From assembly GCF_018919175.1 (NCBI RefSeq), contig NZ_JAHLQL010000010.1, positions 1 through 46,785 of the forward strand: DNA of 46,785 nt, written 5' to 3'. The position numbers and the translations under genes were made by a program. The notes under the pieces are model-generated. The model was not told the DNA's origin. It saw nothing but the letters and a program-made list of their open reading frames with translations, and did not search any database. Shown in pieces: positions 26,327 through 35,146 of this stretch; the stretch's first letter is position 1, and each line of letters begins with the position of its first letter. The DNA comes from Clostridium simiarum. Its GTDB lineage: Bacteria > Bacillota > Clostridia > Clostridiales > Clostridiaceae.

Positions 26327-26510
26327 TAAAATTGTGAAAATACCAATATAAAGATAAATAGGAGAAAGAAAGTTTATTAAAAAAAGAAAAATTTCAATAT
26401 TATCAGTTGCAAAAAACTTGGTTTTTTAAAAACAACACTTTATAATCATAGCAGAGGTATCTATAGAACTTAGAAAAATTAAAAAACCATAAAGAAGGGA
26501 GAACCCTTAG

Positions 26511-27878
26511 ATGAATATAAATATTGATATACCAAAAAATCCTGCTTTAGCAATAAAAATGTTAATGAATTCAGGGTATGAGGCTGGTGTCGTTGGGGGA
26601 TGCACTCGTGATTCAATTATGGGGATAGTACCTAATGATTGGGATATATGCACATCTGCTACCCCTAGCGAAATACAGTCAGTATTCAAATCATTTAAAC
26701 AACTTAATATAGGATTAAAACATGGAACAGTAGTTATTATTATAGATGATGAGGAAATTGAAATTACTACCTATAGAATAGATGGTGAGTACTCTGATGG
26801 TAGAAGACCTGATGAGGTAGCTTTTACAAGAAATTTAATAGAAGATTTAAGTCGTAGAGATTATACTCAAAACGCTATATTTTTCAATGAATTTCAGGGT
26901 ATTGTAGACCCTTTTAACGGTATATCAGATATTAAAAATAAGATTATAAGATGTGTTGGAAACGCAGACAAAAGATTAAAAGAGGATGCTCTAAGAATTT
27001 TAAGAGGAATTAGATTTGCCTCTAAATTAGGTTTTGAAGTTGAAGAAGCTACAAAGATTGCTATGCTTGAAAACAAAGAACTTCTAAGCAATGTTTCAAA
27101 AGAACGAATTACAGAAGAATTTGTTAAAATGCTTCAAGGAAAAAATGCAGTAAATATACTTGATGAGTTTAAAGAAATTATAGCATATATCATTCCAGAA
27201 ACAAAAGCTATGATGGGGTTAGAACAAAATAATCCTTATCATGTTTATGATGTTTGGAAACATACACTGGCTGCATTAAATAATGCGGAAGGATTAATAT
27301 TAAAATTAACCATGTTCTTTCATGACATAGGAAAGCCAAGTTGCCATACTATTGATAAACAAGGGATTGGTCATTTTTATGGTCATGCAGAGGTTTCTTT
27401 TAAGATTACATCTGAAATTTTCAAAAGAATGAAAATCACAGGTGCAGAAGGAGTCAATGGGAAGGACTTGAAAGATATTTTAGAATTAATTAAGTATCAT
27501 GATACTATTATTGAACCAAGAAAGAAAAGTGTGAAAAGGATGTTAGCTAAATTAAATGGAAATAGAGAACAGTTTGAAAGATTACTTTCAGTAAAGAGAG
27601 CAGATGTTTTAGCTCAATCTCCTGACAAATTAATAAATAGTCTAAAAAAAATTGATGCCATTGAAACAATTTTAAATGAGGTACTGGCTGAAGATGCTTG
27701 TACAACATTAAAAGATTTAGCCATCACTGGTAAAGAATTAATTGATTTGGGTGTTCCAAAAGGGAAGGAAATTGGTATAATTTTAAATGGATTACTAGAA
27801 AGTGTTATTGATGAAAAGATACAAAATGAAAGAGAAGAATTGTTAGCAGAAGCAAATAAATATCTTGAGAATAAATAG
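26511..27878 (+). CDS. cca: CCA-adding tRNA nucleotidyltransferase with HD domain
   Basis: A 455-residue class II nucleotidyltransferase. The head domain has VGGCTRDSIMG (28-38) and the catalytic NDWDICTSA (42-50, D-x-D), then RRPDEVAFTRNLIEDLSRRDYTQNA and EDALRILRGIRFASKLGF, which are typical of CCA/poly(A) polymerases. An HD domain follows, with MFFHDIGKPS near 267-276 and HAEVSF, as in CCA enzymes with phosphohydrolase activity. The enzyme builds or repairs the CCA end of tRNA. The tRNAs in this window already encode CCA, so its role here would be repair. Poly(A) polymerase is the alternative. The ATG at 26511 follows GAAGGGAG. Confidence 0.88.
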   Translation: MNINIDIPKNPALAIKMLMNSGYEAGVVGGCTRDSIMGIVPNDWDICTSATPSEIQSVFKSFKQLNIGLKHGTVVIIIDDEEIEITTYRIDGEYSDGRRPDEVAFTRNLIEDLSRRDYTQNAIFFNEFQGIVDPFNGISDIKNKIIRCVGNADKRLKEDALRILRGIRFASKLGFEVEEATKIAMLENKELLSNVSKERITEEFVKMLQGKNAVNILDEFKEIIAYIIPETKAMMGLEQNNPYHVYDVWKHTLAALNNAEGLILKLTMFFHDIGKPSCHTIDKQGIGHFYGHAEVSFKITSEIFKRMKITGAEGVNGKDLKDILELIKYHDTIIEPRKKSVKRMLAKLNGNREQFERLLSVKRADVLAQSPDKLINSLKKIDAIETILNEVLAEDACTTLKDLAITGKELIDLGVPKGKEIGIILNGLLESVIDEKIQNEREELLAEANKYLENK

Positions 27879-27943
27879 ATATATACTTTAAATATTAATA
27901 AGATATTTAAAGTTATAATGTAAAGGCACAGTTTTATACCATA

Positions 27944-27998
27944 ATAAATTAGCTTATATCTTGATTTGAAAGTTAGAGATATAAGCTAATTTATTTAT
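27944..27998. terminator. Bidirectional terminator between cca and the MutS-like gene
   Basis: An 18-bp perfect stem: 27944-27961 pairs with 27977-27994 (ATAAATTAGCTTATATCT and its complement) around a 15-nt loop. AT-rich tracts with T on both exits serve the two convergent genes. Confidence 0.85.
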
Positions 27999-28037
27999 AA
28001 TATTTACTTGATATTAATATAATTTACTTTTTTATAG

Positions 28038-29840
28038 TTATTTTAACTCTATACCAGCTAATTTAAGCAGATATAAGGCATTTCTAGTAGTTGATACTCC
28101 TTCACGAATTCTATAGTCAAATTTTAATTCATTGTTTATATAATACTCTTTAAAATGATAATTTTTAATTTTGGGATACTTGTACTGTAAATTGCATAAT
28201 TCTAAGTCATGAGTGGAAATAAGACCTGATGCTCCTTGGTCACCTAACTGTTTTATTAATGCTTTAGCTCCATCATGTCTATCAATAGAATTTGTTCCTT
28301 TAAATAATTCATCTAAAAGGAAAAAGACTTTTTTATTACTTTTAACATTTTCAACAATCATTTTAACTCTTAATATTTCAGCATAAAAAGAAGAGATATT
28401 ATTTTCTAAGTTATCACTTGTTCTCATACAAGTAAAGATATTCATCAGTGAACATTCAAATTTCTTTGCACATACTGGAGCACCAATATAACTTAATATT
28501 AAATTTATACCAACAGTTCTTAAAAAGGTGCTTTTACCAGACATATTTGACCCTGTTATTAATAAAATATTTTTATTATTATCAATAGTGATATTATTAC
28601 TTACTCTTTTTTCACCTAAAAGTGGATGCCCTAACTCATTGGCTTTTAATATAAAGGCACCCTCTTTAATTACTGGCATAGTCCACTTAGGGTTATCATA
28701 AATAATATTTGAAATGCTACTTAAAGCTTCAAATTCACCTATAACTTCAAACCATTTTTCTAAGTTCTTACCTGAATTAACTCTCCACTTTTCAAACTCT
28801 ATCATACATTGATAGTCCAATAGGAATAATATATTAATTATTATAAAAAACATATTATTTCTATCAGATACTTTGTTATATATAGAAGAGAATTTTTTTA
28901 TTGATTTCGCTGCAGATTCATTTTGAGAATTCATTAGATTATTCTTTAATTGGTTTAAATAATTACTTTTGAACTCTTTGTTTTCGATTAAACTTACCAG
29001 CTTAGAATATAAAATTATACTGTTTTTATATTTATAAATATTATTAAATACATCAATTCTTTTTTTCCCACCAATAAATAAAATCATTAATTGAATAAAT
29101 GCCATAAAACCTGGCAATTTAAAATTTATTAGAGATGTAAAGCAGGATAAAACAATTAGTATTAAGGTTACGCATGGTAATAGCTTAACTAAAAAAATAA
29201 GCCATGATTTAGTATAAAAGTCATTCCTATCATTTCCCCACTTGTATAGCTCTTCTGGGTTAATACATTGATTAGCTATGACCATACCTTCAGCTTCAAA
29301 AAACTGTCTCCACTCTAAATTTTCAGCTAACTCAATTAAGGATAATTGTATACTCCTTATATCAGCAGAATTTGTTAGTGGATGAGTAAGTCTATTTTTT
29401 AGTATCTGTCGTCCCATAAATGTTTTACAGCTATTAATCCATTGAAATAATGAGTTTGTACCAAATATATCTAAGTCATCTGAATATGTATGTTGGTTAT
29501 CTTTAAATTCAGCACCATGATCTTCAAAGGTTTTCCACTGTCCATTTATTCTTTTTATTGATCTCTCATTTATCTCTTTTAAGGCTATTGAATAACTTCT
29601 ATTTTTAAATTCCTTATCATGTTTATCAATTAGATAAATAAAAAGAATCAGTGAAGCGATAAAGACTCCTGTACTTACTAAATAATTTTTAGTAGTAAAA
29701 GTATAAATTGTAACACTAAGTCCAACTATAAATGTAAGAAGTCTTAAATACTGTATAAGCTTTATTGATTTGTTTTGTTCCTGGATTAAACCTTCATAAG
29801 TTTTCAATCTACTAGTGTAATAATCATATGAATTATCCAA
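28038..29840 (-). CDS. Membrane-associated MutS-family ATPase
   Basis: A 600-residue MutS homologue that lacks the N-terminal mismatch-recognition domain. Two transmembrane helices lie near residues 32-48 and 53-70, and two more near 222-242 and 247-268, which is unlike mismatch repair MutS. The C-terminal ATPase domain is intact: Walker A GSNMSGKST (about 430-438), Walker B FFLLDELFKGTN (about 507-518) and the signature STHDLELC. Such membrane MutS-like proteins are known in Firmicutes but have no settled role. The start is TTG at 29840, behind AGGAGGATCACCA; upstream ATGs have no ribosome site. The gene stands alone on the minus strand. Confidence 0.88.
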   Translation of the reverse strand: MDNSYDYYTSRLKTYEGLIQEQNKSIKLIQYLRLLTFIVGLSVTIYTFTTKNYLVSTGVFIASLILFIYLIDKHDKEFKNRSYSIALKEINERSIKRINGQWKTFEDHGAEFKDNQHTYSDDLDIFGTNSLFQWINSCKTFMGRQILKNRLTHPLTNSADIRSIQLSLIELAENLEWRQFFEAEGMVIANQCINPEELYKWGNDRNDFYTKSWLIFLVKLLPCVTLILIVLSCFTSLINFKLPGFMAFIQLMILFIGGKKRIDVFNNIYKYKNSIILYSKLVSLIENKEFKSNYLNQLKNNLMNSQNESAAKSIKKFSSIYNKVSDRNNMFFIIINILFLLDYQCMIEFEKWRVNSGKNLEKWFEVIGEFEALSSISNIIYDNPKWTMPVIKEGAFILKANELGHPLLGEKRVSNNITIDNNKNILLITGSNMSGKSTFLRTVGINLILSYIGAPVCAKKFECSLMNIFTCMRTSDNLENNISSFYAEILRVKMIVENVKSNKKVFFLLDELFKGTNSIDRHDGAKALIKQLGDQGASGLISTHDLELCNLQYKYPKIKNYHFKEYYINNELKFDYRIREGVSTTRNALYLLKLAGIELK

Positions 29841-30315
29841 TGGTGATCCTCCTAATCCTAGTTTAGTATTTAATCTTAATGGCTTAAAATACATAATAAC
29901 ATGTATAGATAGCATTATAACTGCACATTTTTAAAATATATATCCATTATATAGTTTTTATTACAATATAATCAACATAATTAGTTGTAATAAAACCATA
30001 TTATTTGGTGACATTTTTTACTTTTATTTATATACTCATTATTAATCCTTTTCTATAAATAAGTAGCAATTTGTACAATATTAAAAATAAATATATAATA
30101 AAATCTTTATTTATGAGTGTTATTAATATTAATTTTAGTTGGAAGGCTTATAGTGATAAAATCCTTTCCATCTTAACATTTATAATATAATAGTGAGACT
30201 TATAAAACAATAAAGTATGATATAATTATATAGGTAAGATTATGAAATAAATTATAAATTTTAACCGTAATTTGTATTAAATATATTAATTATAAGTTAA
30301 AGTGAGGATGATTAA
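29841..30315. other. Divergent intergenic region, MutS-like gene / YhaM-like gene
   Basis: No gene is visible in 475 nt, which is very AT-rich. On the minus strand TTGATT, 18 nt and TATAAT (within about 29951-29981) form a fair promoter for the MutS-like gene. An 11-bp inverted repeat, TTTTATTACAA (29956-29966) with TTGTAATAAAA (29985-29995), overlaps that promoter and could be an operator. Nothing else stands out up to the YhaM-like start. Confidence 0.45.
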
Positions 30316-31278
30316 ATGGAAGTTAAAAACATAAATATAGTTGAATTTGAACCTGGTATTAGAGTAGAAGGGTTCTTTATGATTAAATCTGTAGATTCTA
30401 AAACTACTAATTCAAATAATAAAAAATACTTAGATTTTAATCTATGTGATAAAACAGGGGAAATAAATGCAAAGCTTTGGGAAGTAGGAAATTTAGATGA
30501 AGGTCAATATAATGGAAATACAGTGGTAAAGGTGAGGGGAACCATACTATCATGGCAAAACTCCCTTCAATTAAAGATAGAAAAAATAAGAAATATTACT
30601 GAAGAAGATAATATAAATATAGAGGATTTTGTGCCAACAGCGCCTCTAAAACCAGAGGTTATGTATGAGGAAATATTAAACTATATCAATAATATTAATA
30701 ATAAGGATATAAAAAATATAGTAAAGTATATCTTTGAAGAAAATAAAGAGGAGTTATATTATTATCCAGCAGCTAAAAAGAACCATCATGCTATAAGATC
30801 TGGTCTTCTCTTTCATGTTATGACAATGCTTCATGTAGCAGAAAAACTATCGGAAATATATACATTTTTAAACAGAGATTTGTTATATGCTGGGGTAATA
30901 TTACATGATATGTCAAAGCTTGAGGAAATGGATTCTAATAATTTTGGTATAGTAAGTGAATACACTGTAGAAGGACAGCTTTTAGGCCACATAACTCAAG
31001 GAGTAAAAAAATTAGAGGTGGTGTCAGAAAAACTTGGAGCTGATAGGGAAGTTACTATGCTACTTCAACACCTTATATTATCACACCACTATGAGCCAGA
31101 GTACGGAAGTCCAGTAAAACCTATGATAGCTGAAGCTGAAATGTTACATTTTATAGATGTTATAGATGCAAGAATGTATGATATTAAAAAGGTTTTGGGG
31201 GATACAAAGGAAGGTGAGTTTTCAGAGAGATTGTGGTCTCTTGAAAATAGAAGGATATATAAAACTAAATTACAATAA
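30316..31278 (+). CDS. YhaM-like 3'-5' exoribonuclease (OB fold plus HD domain)
   Basis: A 320-residue protein. Residues about 12-95 form an OB-fold nucleic-acid-binding domain (LDFNLCDKTGEINAKLW, VVKVRGTILSWQNSLQLKIEKI). The HD domain follows, with HHAIRSGLLFHVMTM (about 156-170) and LLYAGVILHDMSKLEEM (about 193-209), and later histidines HLILSHHYEPEYGSPV. This is the layout and length of YhaM, a Firmicute 3'-5' exoribonuclease acting on single-stranded RNA. The ATG at 30316 follows AGTGAGGATGA. It stands alone, with unstructured AT-rich DNA on both sides. Confidence 0.92.
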   Translation: MEVKNINIVEFEPGIRVEGFFMIKSVDSKTTNSNNKKYLDFNLCDKTGEINAKLWEVGNLDEGQYNGNTVVKVRGTILSWQNSLQLKIEKIRNITEEDNINIEDFVPTAPLKPEVMYEEILNYINNINNKDIKNIVKYIFEENKEELYYYPAAKKNHHAIRSGLLFHVMTMLHVAEKLSEIYTFLNRDLLYAGVILHDMSKLEEMDSNNFGIVSEYTVEGQLLGHITQGVKKLEVVSEKLGADREVTMLLQHLILSHHYEPEYGSPVKPMIAEAEMLHFIDVIDARMYDIKKVLGDTKEGEFSERLWSLENRRIYKTKLQ

Positions 31279-31331
31279 TTAATATAAAAGCATAAACAAT
31301 AATTAAAGCATAGTAGTAGCGTATTATGAAT

Positions 31332-31384
31332 TGAGACAAATGTATTAAGGCTATAAGCTAAGCTTATGATTAATATGAGTCTCA
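31332..31384 (+). other. Nested inverted repeat upstream of pepT
   Basis: TGAGAC (31332-31337) pairs with GTCTCA (31379-31384), and inside lies a second stem, ATAAGCT (31353-31359) with AGCTTAT (31361-31367). It ends about 55 nt before the pepT start codon. It could be an untranslated-leader structure or a terminator remnant of the gene upstream; no T-run follows. Confidence 0.35.
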
Positions 31385-31440
31385 GAATTAGGAAATATTT
31401 AATAAGAATAATTAAATTTTAATATAAAGGAGTGTTAATT

Positions 31441-32667
31441 ATGTCAACAGTGGTAGAAAATTTTTTAAAGTATGTAAAGTTCGACACAAAATCTGATGAT
31501 ACTACAGGAACTACACCAAGTACTGAAGGACAAATGGTACTTGCAAAAGAATTAGGTAAAGAGCTAGAGGCTATGGGAATGACAGAGATATCTGTAGATA
31601 AAAATGGATATGTAATGGCTACACTACCTTCTAACCTAAGTAAAAGCGTACCTACTATAGGATTTATCGCTCACATGGATACTTCACCAGATATGTCTGG
31701 CAAAGATGTAAATCCTCAATTTGTAGAAAACTATCAAGGAGGAGATATAGTTTTAAACAAGGATTTAAATATAGTATTATCTCCAAAAGACTTTAAAGAG
31801 TTAGAAGGGTACATAGGAAAAACATTAATAACTACAGATGGAACTACACTTTTAGGTGCAGATGATAAAGCTGGAATAGCAGAGATAATGGCAGCTATGG
31901 AATATTTAATAAAACATCCTGAAATAAAGCATGGAGCCATAAAGGTAGGATTCACCCCTGATGAAGAAATTGGAGAGGGTGCAAATCACTTTGATGTAGA
32001 AAAATTTGGTGCAGATTTAGCTTATACTATGGATGGTGGAAAAATAGGTGAACTTGAATATGAAAACTTTAATGCGGCAGGTGCTAAAGTGACTATTAAT
32101 GGAAGAAATGTTCATCCAGGATATGCTTACAAAAAGATGATAAATTCATTAATTATAGCAAATGAATTTATATCAATGCTTCCAGAAAATGAAGTTCCTG
32201 AAAGAACCGAAGGCTATGAAGGATTCTATCACTTAACAAATGTAAAAGGAGAAGTGGAACAAACTTCATTAGAATATATAATAAGAGATTTTGATAAGGA
32301 TAGCTTTGAAAAGAGAAAGGCTAATATAAAAGAGGTAGGAGAGCAATTAAATAAAAAGTATGGAATGGATATTGTAGAGGTTGAAGTTAAAGATCAATAC
32401 TATAATATGAAAGAAAAGATAGAGCCAGTAAAACATGTAGTTGACATAGCTTTTAAGGCTATGGAAGAAGTAGGAGTAACTCCTATAGTACGTCCTATTA
32501 GAGGAGGTACAGATGGAGCAAGACTTTCCTTTATGGGGCTACCAACACCTAATATATTTGCTGGAGGAGAGAATTTCCACGGAAAGTACGAGTATGTATG
32601 CAAAGAATCTATGGAAAAAGCAGTGGAAGTTATATTAAAGATAGTAGAACTTTATAGTGAAATGTAA
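31441..32667 (+). CDS. pepT: Peptidase T (tripeptide aminopeptidase)
   Basis: A 408-residue M20B zinc peptidase that removes the N-terminal residue of tripeptides in the cytosol. Metal and catalytic motifs are visible: FIAHMDTSPD (about 77-86), LLGADDKAGIAEIM (about 138-151), TPDEEIGEGANHF (about 176-188, catalytic Glu) and YTMDGG. Near the C-terminus PIRGGTDGARLSFMGLPTPN and the closing histidine GGENFHGKYE are present. Length matches the family. The ATG at 31441 follows AAAGGAGTG. It is monocistronic, ending in a terminator shared with rubrerythrin. Confidence 0.97.
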   Translation: MSTVVENFLKYVKFDTKSDDTTGTTPSTEGQMVLAKELGKELEAMGMTEISVDKNGYVMATLPSNLSKSVPTIGFIAHMDTSPDMSGKDVNPQFVENYQGGDIVLNKDLNIVLSPKDFKELEGYIGKTLITTDGTTLLGADDKAGIAEIMAAMEYLIKHPEIKHGAIKVGFTPDEEIGEGANHFDVEKFGADLAYTMDGGKIGELEYENFNAAGAKVTINGRNVHPGYAYKKMINSLIIANEFISMLPENEVPERTEGYEGFYHLTNVKGEVEQTSLEYIIRDFDKDSFEKRKANIKEVGEQLNKKYGMDIVEVEVKDQYYNMKEKIEPVKHVVDIAFKAMEEVGVTPIVRPIRGGTDGARLSFMGLPTPNIFAGGENFHGKYEYVCKESMEKAVEVILKIVELYSEM

Positions 32668-32673
32668 TTAATT

Positions 32674-32731
32674 TAAAAAAGGAATGGATTTTTCAAAAGC
32701 TTATACTTTAGAAAATTCATTCCTTTTTTTA
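32674..32731. terminator. Convergent terminator between pepT and rubrerythrin
   Basis: AAGGAATGGATTTTT (from 32679) pairs with GAAAATTCATTCCTT, with one mismatch, and a T-run follows on the plus strand; an A-run upstream supplies a T-run on the minus strand. It therefore serves both converging genes. Confidence 0.82.
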
Positions 32732-32740
32732 TTAGAAGTA

Positions 32741-33328
32741 TTAAGATATTCCGTCGTATTTAATCTCAAAATACCCTTGAGGATGTTTACAGGCTGGGCA
32801 AATATTAGGAGCATCTGTCCCTTCATATATAAAGCCACAGTTTCTACACTTCCATTTCACGGAATTAGGTTGTTTATAAAGGGTTCCATTTTGCATTCTA
32901 CTTAATAAATCAAGATATCTTTGCTCATGAACTTTTTCAACCTCAAGTATCTTTCTAAAAGCAAATTCAACCTCTGGAAATCCTTCACTTTTAGCTATAT
33001 CAGCAAAGGATGGATAAGCAGTTCCCCACTCTTCTTTTTCTCCTTCAGCGGCATATTTTAAGTTTTCTTCTGTGGTTCCATAACCTATAGGGTATTCAGT
33101 ATCTACTTTTATATTAGAGTGTCCTAAGCCTTCTACAAGAAAATTAAAAAATACTCTAGCATGTGCCCTTTCATTATCTGCTGTTTCGTAAAATATCTCA
33201 GCTATTTGCTTATGACCTTCCTTATCAGCTACAACACTATAAAAAGTATATCTGTTTCTTGCTTGAGATTCACCAGCAAAGGCTTTAGCTAAATTCTCAG
33301 CAGTTTGAGTTCCAACTAAGCTTTTCAT
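32741..33328 (-). CDS. rbr: Rubrerythrin
   Basis: A 195-residue peroxidase that reduces hydrogen peroxide in anaerobes. The N-terminal ferritin-like domain carries the diiron ligands: GESQARNRY (about 19-27), ETADNERAH (about 48-56), EGEKEEW and EVEKVHEQRY. The C-terminal rubredoxin domain has C-x2-C in WKCRNCGF and C-x2-C in NICPACKHPQG. Length is normal. The ATG at 33328 follows GGAGGTTATTTAT; the upstream in-frame start lies before this site. It lies 57 nt after the DegV gene on the same strand and may share its transcript, though a separate promoter is possible. Confidence 0.96.
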   Translation of the reverse strand: MKSLVGTQTAENLAKAFAGESQARNRYTFYSVVADKEGHKQIAEIFYETADNERAHARVFFNFLVEGLGHSNIKVDTEYPIGYGTTEENLKYAAEGEKEEWGTAYPSFADIAKSEGFPEVEFAFRKILEVEKVHEQRYLDLLSRMQNGTLYKQPNSVKWKCRNCGFIYEGTDAPNICPACKHPQGYFEIKYDGIS

Positions 33329-33385
33329 ATAAATAACCTCCATTTATATTAATTTCTTAATTAGTTTTAGCTAAAGCCTTTTATT

Positions 33386-34258
33386 TTATGTATTTCTAGT
33401 ATCTCCAATAAAGAATAAAGCAAGAGTTCCAGGCCCAGAGTGAGATCCTATTACTGGCCCTACAAAGTTTATTTTAAATCCTTTAACATTATACTCTTTT
33501 TCTATAAGAGATTTTAAATAAAGTGCATCCTCTTCACAGTCACCATGACTTATAAAGATAGTTTGATTTTCTGGTTCTACAATATGAGCTTTAAGATTAT
33601 CTAAAAGAGTTCTTATAGCTTTTTTTCTTCCTTTTACTTTAGATACAGGAATTAATTGACCTTCATTATTAACATGAAGTACAGGTTTAATATTAAGTAA
33701 GGTTCCAACAATAGCACTAGCTGAGGATACTCTTCCTCCTCTTTTTAGATGGTGTAGATCATCTACAGTAAACCAGTGATTTACTCTAAGCTTATTATCT
33801 TCAACCCAGTTAACTATTTCTTCTTTAGAAAAACCGTTGTTTAACATATCATAAGCATAATGAACTATAAGTCCTACCCCCATAGAGGCTGAACGAGTAT
33901 CTATTACAGTTATATCAGCATTAGGATAACGTTCTAGAACTTCTTCTCTTGCTATTAAAGCGCTATTATAAGTACCACTTAAAGCTGATGAAAAACCTAA
34001 ATAAATTATAGATTTTCCATCTTTAATGTGTTTTTCAAATTCTTCTACAAATCTATATGAATTTATCTGAGATGTGGTTGGCATCTCACCTTCCCTTACT
34101 TTATTATAGAATTCTTTATGATCTAGAGTTTTACCGAAGTCTTCTATATAATCTTTTCCCTTAAAGTTACAAACTAAACCTAAAGCTGGGATCTTATTTT
34201 CGGTTATATAATCCAAGGGAAGATCACAGCTTGAATCTGTAATTATAACTATATTCAT
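33386..34258 (-). CDS. DegV family fatty-acid-binding protein
   Basis: A 290-residue DegV protein. Such proteins bind a fatty acid between an N- and a C-terminal domain and hand it to the FakA kinase for phospholipid synthesis. Seen here: VIITDSSCDLPLDY (about 5-18), GEMPTTSQINSYRFVEEF (about 57-74, T-S-Q ligand loop), YLGFSSALSGTYNSA (about 85-99) and DLHHLKRGGRVSS. The end HSGPGTLALFFIG is also typical. The ATG at 34258 follows AAGGAGATTGTAT; a TTG six bases earlier is too close to this site. No fakA gene is nearby. Length is usual. Confidence 0.94.
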   Translation of the reverse strand: MNIVIITDSSCDLPLDYITENKIPALGLVCNFKGKDYIEDFGKTLDHKEFYNKVREGEMPTTSQINSYRFVEEFEKHIKDGKSIIYLGFSSALSGTYNSALIAREEVLERYPNADITVIDTRSASMGVGLIVHYAYDMLNNGFSKEEIVNWVEDNKLRVNHWFTVDDLHHLKRGGRVSSASAIVGTLLNIKPVLHVNNEGQLIPVSKVKGRKKAIRTLLDNLKAHIVEPENQTIFISHGDCEEDALYLKSLIEKEYNVKGFKINFVGPVIGSHSGPGTLALFFIGDTRNT

Positions 34259-34334
34259 ATACAATCTCCTTACATTAATTATTTTTAAAATATTATTATA
34301 AAGCCAAAATCAGGGTTCATTGATAATAAAAATT

Positions 34335-34390
34335 AAACTTGTTTAGTATTAATTATACCATTATAAATTAAGGCTAAACAAGTTTTTACC
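34335..34390. terminator. Hairpin terminator downstream of the gene at 34435
   Basis: AAACTTGTTTAG (34335-34346) pairs perfectly with CTAAACAAGTTT (34374-34385). A T-rich tract follows on both strands. On the minus strand it ends the conserved hypothetical gene and separates it from the DegV gene. Confidence 0.75.
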
Positions 34391-34434
34391 AATACAATAA
34401 ATTCAGATTGCATAAGATATAAGGTTTTCAGGTC

Positions 34435-34974
34435 TTATTTAGTTAATAATTCTACCAACTTCTCTTCAATATAAGATTTCAATTCTTTATCACCTATAAA
34501 TGTGTTATCATCAAAATCGCTAGGTTTTACTCTAAAGAAGTTAATTACTAACTTATTTTCTTTTATAAAGTACTCATCTAAGTGTAATGGAGAAAACATA
34601 ACTTCTAAGGTTTCATATTTTTCTTCAGGTACCTTTTTATTTAAGATATCCACAAGATAATCTAAGTTTAATTGTTTTAAGGGTGTTATCATGAGCTTAG
34701 TGTACTCTAAATCCTCCATCATCCACATGTTATTGTTCCAAAATCTTTTTTCTTTTTTAGTACCAGCAGATAAAAGCTCTCTGTTTTTTATAGCACTTAA
34801 TACTTTTCTTACTGATTCATCATTAAATTCATCATCGTAAGCTAACTTAAGAGCATCCATGGAAGCTACATCATAGAAAAACATCTCAGCAACATTTTCT
34901 CTTTCACTGGTTGCTTGCCAGAAATATAGCATAGCTTCGAGTACATCAATATTTACTTTTATATTTTGTAACAT
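34435..34974 (-). CDS. Conserved hypothetical protein, possibly TDE2712 family
   Basis: A 179-residue soluble protein with no signal peptide or membrane helix. It opens with VNIDVLEAMLYFWQATSERE and has a mid-region rich in Trp and Met (WNNNMWMMEDLEYTKLM, about 84-100). From memory this resembles the TDE2712-type proteins of clostridia and spirochaetes, whose function is unknown; the link is uncertain. No catalytic motif stands out. The ATG at 34974 follows AAAGGAGGC. It is a single gene on the minus strand, with sbcD diverging at 35147. Confidence 0.82.
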   Translation of the reverse strand: MLQNIKVNIDVLEAMLYFWQATSERENVAEMFFYDVASMDALKLAYDDEFNDESVRKVLSAIKNRELLSAGTKKEKRFWNNNMWMMEDLEYTKLMITPLKQLNLDYLVDILNKKVPEEKYETLEVMFSPLHLDEYFIKENKLVINFFRVKPSDFDDNTFIGDKELKSYIEEKLVELLTK

Positions 34975-35100
34975 TTATAAAGCCTCCTTTGAAAACGATT
35001 CTATATAGTATTCTATAATATTAATTTAAAAACCTTTAATTTTGTCTTAATTTCTCACAAGGATTTTTTTAATACACATAGAAATAAACATTTAAGAGAC

Positions 35101-35143
35101 TTATCCACAATTCTTATTTATTTTATAGAAAGGCTGTGAATAA
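35101..35143. promoter_or_regulatory. Two inverted DnaA-box-like sites upstream of sbcD
   Basis: TTATCCACA at 35101-35109 is a perfect DnaA box. TGTGAATAA at 35135-35143 is the reverse complement of TTATTCACA, one base off consensus. They face each other across 25 nt, directly before the sbcD start codon. Binding would overlap the sbcD translation start region. This may be chance in AT-rich DNA. Confidence 0.4.
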
Positions 35144-35146
35144 TTT

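Noticed and set aside
35101..35143. A replication origin at the DnaA boxes
   Set aside because: There are only two boxes, with no dnaA or dnaN gene and no further clustered boxes, so an origin is not supported.
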